Assembly (NCBI GenBank): GCA_023151315.1
Contig: JAKLJE010000032.1
Location: forward strand, 1 to 47,862
DNA: 47,862 nucleotides
Direction: 5' to 3'
Source of the DNA: Bacteroidia bacterium
GTDB taxonomy: Bacteria > Bacteroidota > Bacteroidia > Palsa-965
The notes beneath the pieces were generated by a model, which saw only the letters and a program-made list of their open reading frames with translations, did not search any database and had not been told where the DNA came from. Below are positions 41,241-47,862 of the stretch, in pieces. Each line of letters begins with the position of its first letter. The first letter of the stretch is position 1. The position numbers and the translations under genes were made by a program.

Positions 41241-43206
41241 TATTGTCAATGTAAAATTCAACTCCTTTTCTTTTTACACGCAACAGCGTTCCGTGTAACC
41301 AGGTTTCATTGCGGATTTCTTCATAAGCAAAACTGCTTATCGGTTTTCCTGCTGCGCTGATAATACCTTGCTTATAACTCTGCGTCCCTACAAAGTAACG
41401 GTTCTCGATAGGCCACATGTATGAAAATCCTGAGGAAGGAACCAACTTGCCGTTCACATCAGCATAAACGGAAATTCCGTTTCGGGTGCAAATGAAACCC
41501 TGATTCTGTCCCAATTGCCTAATCTCGTCGTATTCCATCGGCATAACAAGATTTCCCATTGTATCGATTAGTCCTGTGAATCCGCGCAACTCATCTTCGT
41601 ACTTCACTGTTCTTGAAAGTGTAATCAGATTATTCATGCTGTATCCCAAACCGCTGCATTCCGGAATAGGAATCTTTCTTCCGTACTGATCCAACATCTC
41701 TGCATGGTTTATTCCATACGGATTGCCTTCTTCCGGTTCATTCCAAATTGCGCAGATTCTTATTGCCGATTTACCATCGCGGTAATTGGATTCTATCAAG
41801 CGTATATCACGATAAATCGCGGGAATGACCGGCCGACCTGTTCCATCGATGTATCCTTTGAATCCGTAATATGTTCCGTTCTTTCGATCGACTTGATAAA
41901 GTGGTAATGCCATGGAAGTGCAATGCAATCTTTGCCCGAGCCACACCATGGAATATTCCCAATCGTCCCAACGCTTCAAAGTGTAATCAAACAATCTCCA
42001 GGAACCGTTTTCTTTCAGTGCAACACCACCCAAAGGAAGCAATTCAATTTCTTCAAACTGTGTCTGAACCGCTTTTTCTCCGGTGGCAAAGCTGTACAAT
42101 TCATATCGGTTGTAATACTTACCCTTTTCATCTCTCATCACAAGACTGGAACTGAAATAATAATTATTCCAGCGGTTAATGCGCTTGAACTTGCATGGAA
42201 CAACGACTTTGGTTTTCCAATCAATGAAACCGTATTGGGGATTTTCATTTTCCCCTTTGTCGCTGATCAGAATGTACTTACTGAACGTCCCGCCCAAATA
42301 CACAAAATAATTCTTTAGTACCAAGTGCTCTCCGTTCGCATAATAGAAATGATTCACTTTTCCCTTCTCGCTTTTAAAAACTACCAGTCCTGAATCTTCG
42401 AAGATGCGCATCTCACAATCTTCCGGACAGAATTCCGTGTCTTTTGACTTACGATTATAGAATCCATATTGTTCCGTATTCCTGTTACGAACCATGATGA
42501 AATCGCTTGCAACACGAACCGGTTCTGCTTTCCCTTTGTAAATGGAAACGAAATCGGAAGTGAACCATTCGTAAGTTTCTCCGTCTACGCTCACTTTATA
42601 AGAAGTTCCTAATTCCTGAATGGAATGATATTTCGCATCCAGAACCACTTTCAAAGAACTGTCGAGCAAGCCGGTGAGCGATGAACCGTTAGCCTGACGA
42701 ACTGCAACTTTCACAAAACCGTTTACCGTGTGCTCCGGTGCAAAATCATACTTCGCAGGAAGTACATACTTCCCTTTGGAATCGATGATGCCGAACTTGG
42801 ATTTCTCGGTTCGAACTACAATCCAATTCTGATTTTTCTTGTACTGCGCTGCTTCCGTAAAGTGTTCCTTTGAAATGGCTTTGCCCAAAGTGTCGCAAAG
42901 TGTAATACCCGATTTATCCTTTACGGCAATTACGTTAGCATTAATTTGCTGCACGGACAGATAATCAATCGGGAGAAGCAGTTTCCTGTTCTTATCCATG
43001 ACGCCCCACTTTTCATTCTGCTGCACAAAAAGCAAATTGCACTTCGATGGAACGACGTTCTGATAATTTTCTTTCAGAAAAGATCGCTGCACTTTGTCGT
43101 ACACCTTCCACTCTTTTCCTTTCAGGAACGGAACAAGCTGCTGACTGTACAGCTGTAACCCTGCTGTCAAGAGAAACAAGGTGAAAACTAAATCCTTTTT
43201 GCGCAT
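41212..43206 (-). CDS. Exported WG-repeat protein
   Basis: 664 residues with signal peptide MRKKDLVFTLFLLTAGLQLYSQ. Multiple WG-type repeats of about 35-45 residues with the pattern (K/R)WG-(V/I)-(M/I)-D-x-x-G/N-K-x-(V/L)-P-x-x-Y-D (for example EKWGVMDKNRKLLLPIDY, SKFGIIDSKGKYVLPAKYD, and YGFIDWKTKVVVPCKF). Function of WG repeats is unknown; they are often secreted. First gene of the pair with the propeller gene below. Near-consensus -7 TACCTTTA (43210-43217) lies 3 nt before the ATG. Divergent from another propeller-like gene. Confidence 0.87.
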   Translation of the reverse strand: MRKKDLVFTLFLLTAGLQLYSQQLVPFLKGKEWKVYDKVQRSFLKENYQNVVPSKCNLLFVQQNEKWGVMDKNRKLLLPIDYLSVQQINANVIAVKDKSGITLCDTLGKAISKEHFTEAAQYKKNQNWIVVRTEKSKFGIIDSKGKYVLPAKYDFAPEHTVNGFVKVAVRQANGSSLTGLLDSSLKVVLDAKYHSIQELGTSYKVSVDGETYEWFTSDFVSIYKGKAEPVRVASDFIMVRNRNTEQYGFYNRKSKDTEFCPEDCEMRIFEDSGLVVFKSEKGKVNHFYYANGEHLVLKNYFVYLGGTFSKYILISDKGENENPQYGFIDWKTKVVVPCKFKRINRWNNYYFSSSLVMRDEKGKYYNRYELYSFATGEKAVQTQFEEIELLPLGGVALKENGSWRLFDYTLKRWDDWEYSMVWLGQRLHCTSMALPLYQVDRKNGTYYGFKGYIDGTGRPVIPAIYRDIRLIESNYRDGKSAIRICAIWNEPEEGNPYGINHAEMLDQYGRKIPIPECSGLGYSMNNLITLSRTVKYEDELRGFTGLIDTMGNLVMPMEYDEIRQLGQNQGFICTRNGISVYADVNGKLVPSSGFSYMWPIENRYFVGTQSYKQGIISAAGKPISSFAYEEIRNETWLHGTLLRVKRKGVEFYIDNNGNEFYSEQ

Positions 43207-43209
43207 ACC

Positions 43210-43217
43210 TAAAGGTA
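43210..43217 (-). promoter_or_regulatory. Near-consensus -7 element (TACCTTTA) of the WG-repeat gene
   Basis: One mismatch (final G to A) to TAnnTTTG; its TA is 11 nt before ATG 43206. Confidence 0.4.
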
Positions 43218-43289
43218 CAATTAAGCAAACAGAATTTAACTGTAATGCAACACTTGTTCGTGCAATTGAACAAACGATGGCAAATACAT

Positions 43290-43297
43290 TATATTTG
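43290..43297 (+). promoter_or_regulatory. -7 element (TATATTTG) of the propeller-like gene
   Basis: Perfect TAnnTTTG, TA exactly 12 nt before ATG 43302. A TTG at 43266-43268 with a 21-nt spacer is a possible -33. It is back to back with the WG-repeat gene promoter. Confidence 0.6.
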
Positions 43298-43301
43298 ATT
43301 C

Positions 43302-44681
43302 ATGCGAAGAATAGTTTTGCTTGCTGCATGTTTACTTTCGTATGCGCTTCATGGGCAGAAGATCGTCTGGAATTCATTTGTGGACTACGGAACGAGGATC
43401 AATGCGAAACAAACAAGTTCGGATGGTAACGGCAATCTTTATGTAGCAGGCGAATACGAAGGGGAATTGCTCTTCGGTTCTGAACGTAAAGACACCGCGA
43501 TAACGAAATATTGCTCATCGAACTGGCACAAAAGTTATGTTGTCCGCTACAACAGTTGGGGAAAACCAACTATGGTTGTTCAATTCAAATCTACGGGCAG
43601 CAATTCTGATTTGACGTACATCACTGCGATCAAAGCATTACCAACCGGCGAGTGTCTGATTGCTGTTGATGCGCGCAGTCATTTCGATTTTATCGGACCT
43701 ACCGGGATTCATGCTAAAAGCACAAAAATGAATCAAGGTGATAATTTGTTCTGCATCAACGCGGATGGAACTTTGAAATGGTCGGCATCTTTCAATGTAG
43801 GCAATATCAACATTCTCGAATCAGCTCCTGACGGAACAATTTATCTGCACGGTTCATTCGGAAGATATTATGCGATGGACAATTGTTTGATGACGTTGTC
43901 GGCCAACGGATCTCCATTGGATACTGTTCGCCTGAACGGAGGTCGCATACAATCGATGCGCGTAACTGAGAAGGAAATTTTTGTTTGTGCTTTGCAACCG
44001 TCCACCGGTCCTTGGTACGACAGAAAAGCTCCGCATTACTTTGATTTGCAGAACGACAACTTCGGATTGTTTCGCATCAACAGAATCACGATGAAAGCAG
44101 AGAAACTGTTCGAGATCAGCAGCCCGATGCGTCAGGGTTACGAACGACCATCGCCGCAATACTTCCGGGGTGAATTTAACAGCATTGATGGTAATCTTTT
44201 CTATGATGTAATAATTCCAACGGAATACGGCGCAACAACATTCCTGGACAAACGCTACACCAAGGAAGAAGGAGCTGTTCATCTTATCAGACTCAACACG
44301 AAAGGCGAAGGTGTATTGGATAGAGGAATCATGAGTGGAAGTTCTGATGTATCATTGTTTTCGCTTGGCAATGGGAATGTAGCGATATCATGCACTGCTT
44401 ACGGACGCGCATTTCACTTCGGATCGGACAGTCTTGTTTTGAATGAATACGGTCCGTATGTGTACGAAACGGTTGTGATGAAACTCGATCGAAACTTCAA
44501 TAAAGTGTGGTGGTTTTGTGCAGGTGGAGCTTCTTCTTATAATCGGCATACACAAGTTGCCGCAGGCGCGGGTGGCCGACTTTTTATTACTTCTGTGTTG
44601 ATGAGCGAATCGGAAGTACTCGGTCGCAAGCAGAATTTTCGCTGGAGAGGCGGAATGTACGTGATGGAAATTGCGCAGTAG
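43302..44681 (+). CDS. Exported beta-propeller-like protein
   Basis: 459 residues with signal peptide MRRIVLLAACLLSYALHGQ. Repeats of the SBBP/NHL style (SSDGNGNLYVAGEYEGELLFGS, NINILESAPDGTIYLHGSFGRYY, NGNVAISCTAYGRAFHFGS, FITSVLMSESEV) suggest a propeller. No T9SS sorting domain; ends MYVMEIAQ. It is divergent from the WG-repeat gene and resembles the propeller encoded at 39732-41240, so the three probably act together at the envelope. Function unknown. It converges on the acyltransferase gene with a gap of 13 nt and no visible terminator. Confidence 0.8.
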   Translation: MRRIVLLAACLLSYALHGQKIVWNSFVDYGTRINAKQTSSDGNGNLYVAGEYEGELLFGSERKDTAITKYCSSNWHKSYVVRYNSWGKPTMVVQFKSTGSNSDLTYITAIKALPTGECLIAVDARSHFDFIGPTGIHAKSTKMNQGDNLFCINADGTLKWSASFNVGNINILESAPDGTIYLHGSFGRYYAMDNCLMTLSANGSPLDTVRLNGGRIQSMRVTEKEIFVCALQPSTGPWYDRKAPHYFDLQNDNFGLFRINRITMKAEKLFEISSPMRQGYERPSPQYFRGEFNSIDGNLFYDVIIPTEYGATTFLDKRYTKEEGAVHLIRLNTKGEGVLDRGIMSGSSDVSLFSLGNGNVAISCTAYGRAFHFGSDSLVLNEYGPYVYETVVMKLDRNFNKVWWFCAGGASSYNRHTQVAAGAGGRLFITSVLMSESEVLGRKQNFRWRGGMYVMEIAQ

Positions 44682-44694
44682 GTTTATTCTGTTC

Positions 44695-46101
44695 TCAGAA
44701 CCTGAAATACACAAATGTTCTGTATTCAATAGAAGTGCTGTAACTCAAGGCCAGGACAAACAGCACAATTGAAATCAGTGTGTACACGATATGTCCGCGG
44801 GTTCTGAGTTCCGTTTGAAACAAACGATCCTGAATATTTCGCGTAAATGTTGTGCAAGCGAAAAAAGCGAAGAAGACCGCACTGAAGAACGGCAACCAGA
44901 ATTCTGTTCGCGGCGTATGTTCTCCTGTTGAATCATTCAAACCGAACAAAGCACTATGATAATCGGCAATGCGCTCGCTTCCATGCATAAAGAAAAACGA
45001 CATGGAATACGTTATGATCAGCACCGTTAAAAACGTTGCGAAAACTTTCGGAAGTTTGAAAGAAATCGCTTTTTCCGCAAGGAACATCATGCCGTGAAAT
45101 AATCCCCAGAGCAGAAAATTGAGTCCGGCTCCATGCCAGATTCCACTAATGATAAACAGCAGCAAAACATTGAATGCCGTTCTCATTTTGCTACCGGCAT
45201 TTCCACCGAGCGGGATGTATAAATAATTCCGCATCCATCCGGTGAGTGTCATGTGCCAGCGTTTCCAGAAATCTGAAATTCCAGTGGAGAGTAAAGGATT
45301 ATTAAAATTCTCCGGTAAACGGAAGCCCAACATCTTCCCTATTCCTAACGCGATATCCGTGTATCCCGAAAAATCGAAATACACCATGAGCAATCCCGCA
45401 AACAATCCGAGCCAGGCATCACCTGCGGAGAGAATTTCAGGATCCACTCCGTACATCGTGTGCGACACATAATATCTGGAAAGCTGATCGGCAATCAGCA
45501 CTTTCTTTCCTAATCCGATTGCGAATCGATAGAAGCCGCCGAGCCAGTTCTGCAGATTTTCATTGGCAGAACGATCTTCCAACTGTGTTGAAATTTCACC
45601 ATAACGTACAATAGGGCCGCCCAGCAATTTCGGGAACATGAGAATGTAAAGCAGATAATCCTGAAACTTTTTCAATGGTTGCTGCTGACCGCGATACACA
45701 TCAACGAGATACGTAATCGATTCGAATGTGTAGAACGAAATTCCCAGGGGAATTGCCGCGATTATCAGTGATTCATCTGAAGCGCTTGCATGATAACCGA
45801 AAACCGACGCGATCCATAATCTGTACTTGTACCAGACAAGAAGAGAAAGATTCACACACAGTGATAAGGCGAGATATAACTTTCGCTTCCTCCCCTGCTC
45901 AGCAGCGATGAAACGCACAAGGACAAAGTCAAGTGCTGTTGTGCCGAGTAACACGAATACAAAGACCGGTTCAAACCATGCGTAGAAAATCAAACTTGCG
46001 GCAAGCAGCAATGAATTTTTATACTGTCGCGCCGCTACTCCGTAAATGAAAAGAAATACGGGCAAGAAAACAGTCAGAAATATGGCCTTGTGAAAATCCA
46101 T
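44695..46101 (-). CDS. MBOAT family O-acyltransferase, AlgI-like
   Basis: 468 residues, an inner-membrane MBOAT protein with about ten hydrophobic segments. The AlgI-type motif DFWKRWHMTLTGWMRNYLYIP (near 275-295) and the catalytic His in IWHGAGLNFLLWG (near 322) are present; YFDFSGYTDIALGIGKMLG is also typical. Such proteins pass acetyl groups across the membrane for O-acetylation of polysaccharide or peptidoglycan. It overlaps the upstream AlgX/DHHW-like gene by one base (TGATG), forming an AlgI-AlgX-type pair. The polymer is unknown, as no polysaccharide synthase is in the window. Confidence 0.92.
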   Translation of the reverse strand: MDFHKAIFLTVFLPVFLFIYGVAARQYKNSLLLAASLIFYAWFEPVFVFVLLGTTALDFVLVRFIAAEQGRKRKLYLALSLCVNLSLLVWYKYRLWIASVFGYHASASDESLIIAAIPLGISFYTFESITYLVDVYRGQQQPLKKFQDYLLYILMFPKLLGGPIVRYGEISTQLEDRSANENLQNWLGGFYRFAIGLGKKVLIADQLSRYYVSHTMYGVDPEILSAGDAWLGLFAGLLMVYFDFSGYTDIALGIGKMLGFRLPENFNNPLLSTGISDFWKRWHMTLTGWMRNYLYIPLGGNAGSKMRTAFNVLLLFIISGIWHGAGLNFLLWGLFHGMMFLAEKAISFKLPKVFATFLTVLIITYSMSFFFMHGSERIADYHSALFGLNDSTGEHTPRTEFWLPFFSAVFFAFFACTTFTRNIQDRLFQTELRTRGHIVYTLISIVLFVLALSYSTSIEYRTFVYFRF

Positions 46102-47471
46102 CAGCGTTTGCTCTTCCTTTCCTGCTCAATTACATAAATCGCATCGCGGTACAACATGGAATCAACAGGCATCTTTTCCTTGTTGGCTTTTTCAATGATA
46201 AGCGCGTACCAGTTTTTATCGTTGCGTATAGCTTGCATCTTGAATGCTATATCTGCAGAACTGATTGTATTAGATGGTGCAACCGAAGCGAAAATCGGTT
46301 TTGGTGCAGGTGTGTATTTACCTGCGCGAATCTGCTCCTGCATCTGAGCATATGCTTGTTCTATAAATCCCCAACCTAAATCCGGAAGGTTTGCATCCAC
46401 GCAGTAAAACAAGACTACATCGTGTGAAAGACATTGCGACCAGGCTTGTGTTGTATCTACAGCAGTCATCGATCCGTTAAACGGATGCCAATCGCGATTG
46501 TAATAGTAGAAGTCGATCTTACTGTAAACAGTTTGATAGAACTTCCACGGATTGTGCGACCAGTAATAGCTATCGCCTATAACCAACGCAGAAGGCAGAT
46601 TTGCAGGCGCGTTGTTGCTGAAATGATACTGTGGATACGCAAGCGGAAACCCTTTCGGCGGATACAGCAGATTCATGCCGATTCCGATATCTGCATCAAT
46701 TTCATTTGCAGTATCCTTGAAAATGATTTGATCGATAATAATGCGCGGCAAAACTGTTCTTCGCTCCTGCGCAATACGTGATGTGATGCTGTCTGACACG
46801 ATCGTAGCACCATAAGTACTCCAGTGAATTCCGCATTTCGGGAATAGCGGATACTCTGTTTGATTTCTGAGAACATCGAACCATGAAGCAACATCAATAA
46901 ACGGAACTGCGGATTGCTTCAGGTAGCGACAATACACCTCATAGTTCGTTGTATCCGGAACTACCTGTTCCTCTTCCGGAAGATACGCATGGAAGAAGGA
47001 TGCTTTGCCGGGCGCCATGACCACTAATACCGTCTTGCCCTGATTTTCCAATTCTTCCTTCAGAACTTTCAGTTTCAAAACACGATCACTGATTTCTTCA
47101 CTGCCGATAAAATCTTTTCCTTGCCACGCACGGATGTACTTCATATCGAACAGGTACGAATCTTTCCCTACAATCACTGCGTTCGTATATGAATGATTCC
47201 AGAAACTATATCCGATCTGATTGTGGAGTCGCATGAGCACATTACGGAAACCGTAGTTCTCGTTCAGCCAACCCGCTTTCTGTTTCTGATAGGAACTATT
47301 GAACCAACCGGTATCGCTCAACTGCGGATTGTTCGGAACCTTTGGCGTGTATCCGTCCAGCGGTTTTACTTCAATGAACTCTGTCCATTTCTGAATTCCG
47401 GGAAGGAAAAGCACAATAAATATCACTGCAACCAGCGATTGCAGGACATATTTATTGGCTTGTGAATTCAT
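46101..47471 (-). CDS. AlgX/AlgJ-like (DHHW) SGNH-type acetyltransferase
   Basis: 456 residues. One N-terminal membrane segment (about 10-26) and a large periplasmic domain. Motifs: VVMAPGKASFFHAYLP (about 148-163), the family CGIHWSTYG (about 211-219) with its His, and an SGNH-type GDSYYWSHNPW (about 296-306) holding the likely catalytic Ser. AlgJ/AlgX enzymes take the acetyl group from the AlgI-type MBOAT and place it on the polymer. It is the first gene of the pair; no consensus -7 element lies close to its ATG. Confidence 0.87.
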   Translation of the reverse strand: MNSQANKYVLQSLVAVIFIVLFLPGIQKWTEFIEVKPLDGYTPKVPNNPQLSDTGWFNSSYQKQKAGWLNENYGFRNVLMRLHNQIGYSFWNHSYTNAVIVGKDSYLFDMKYIRAWQGKDFIGSEEISDRVLKLKVLKEELENQGKTVLVVMAPGKASFFHAYLPEEEQVVPDTTNYEVYCRYLKQSAVPFIDVASWFDVLRNQTEYPLFPKCGIHWSTYGATIVSDSITSRIAQERRTVLPRIIIDQIIFKDTANEIDADIGIGMNLLYPPKGFPLAYPQYHFSNNAPANLPSALVIGDSYYWSHNPWKFYQTVYSKIDFYYYNRDWHPFNGSMTAVDTTQAWSQCLSHDVVLFYCVDANLPDLGWGFIEQAYAQMQEQIRAGKYTPAPKPIFASVAPSNTISSADIAFKMQAIRNDKNWYALIIEKANKEKMPVDSMLYRDAIYVIEQERKSKR

Positions 47472-47862
47472 GTTTTGGCTGTGTGCTTTTTCGGGTTCGC
47501 AAGATCAGAAATTGGGGGGAAATTTTGGAATTAAAAGGCAGTACGTAACCATTCTAAGGTTAAACTTTCAAAAGCCCCTGCTATGAACTATGCGATTCTT
47601 GTTAAATTTAAGCAACACGAGTGGTGATACATGAAAGGCACTCAATTTAACTATAGGAACCTTGATTGAGGTCAGAATATCCGTTTTGGTTCAATTGACA
47701 ATTCTATTGATTTTTCGGTCTAGTGTACAAGGGTATTTATGTATTCCACGGATATTATGAATCCTGAGTTTACCTTTTTTGCTAATGTCAGCTTCCCCAA
47801 AGTTCGGCCGATTAAAATTAGAGGAAAAATTAAACAACCACTAATTTTATCAAGCCATGAAA
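47472..47862. other. AT-rich right end, possibly the start of a truncated gene
   Basis: No gene is visible in 391 bp. Near the edge an inverted repeat TAAAATTAG/CTAATTTTA (47813-47821 and 47841-47849) overlaps a near-consensus -7 TAATTTTA (47842-47849), 7 nt before an ATG AAA at 47857 that ends the window. It may be the start of a plus-strand gene under control of the palindrome; only two codons are in view. Confidence 0.3.

Overview
The window reads as a chromosomal segment of a Bacteroidota bacterium. The basis is: repeated TAnnTTTG -7 promoter elements and few Shine-Dalgarno-like sites; four proteins with type IX secretion (T9SS) C-terminal domains; a bacillithiol deacetylase; an ABC-type cytochrome c maturation cluster without a visible CcmH; and a UbiA/Maf/KdsC/DUF2520 neighbourhood that I recall as usual in this phylum. 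I cannot place it below phylum. There are about 42 protein genes. I see no rRNA, tRNA, CRISPR array, transposase or phage gene.

Layout. 1-3660: a MarR regulator, a lysine-rich envelope protein, and the minus-strand pair ubiA-maf, flanked on both sides by copies of an interspersed palindromic repeat plus an array of small GATCGG hairpins. 3660-10058 (minus): ccmB-ccmC-ccmD-ccmE-ccmF-DUF2520-kdsC from one promoter. 10122-12149 (plus): exported glutathione peroxidase, outer-membrane protein, bshB1. 12192-16207 (minus): phosphosulfolactate synthase-like gene, rhodanese, DedA, aroE, preceded by a TPR gene whose first exon-like part is out of frame. 16391-19055 (plus): phosphoglucosamine mutase and cysteine desulfurase. 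19127-23696: T9SS cargo proteins, an rRNA pseudouridine synthase and a 171-bp tandem repeat. 23827-26647: a histidine kinase/response regulator pair, divergent from a proline-rich secreted protein. 26835-30133: a GbsR-type regulator, a DCC-type thiol protein with a membrane domain, and two TIGR01777 oxidoreductases. 30247-38942: an FG-GAP-like secreted propeller, a TPR lipoprotein-like exported protein, gyrA, and divergent clpC. 38994-47471: outer-membrane, beta-propeller and WG-repeat proteins, then an AlgI/AlgX-like O-acetylation pair.

Most notable observations. (1) aroE carries two in-frame insertions encoded by copies of one palindromic element, with 12-nt loops that match at 11 of 12 bases. 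(2) A near-fixed promoter geometry: in many genes the TA of the -7 element lies exactly 12 nt before the start codon, which implies leaderless mRNAs and helps choose starts. (3) The GbsR regulator gene and the next gene share the same operator-like inverted repeat, TTTCAA-N6-TTGAAA. (4) The sensor kinase and the divergent secreted protein are both proline-rich and may work together. (5) CcmE has Cys in place of the haem-binding His (CxxxY). (6) The TPR gene appears to have lost part of its N-terminus between two GATGAA direct repeats. All functions are read from motifs by eye; no database search was run.
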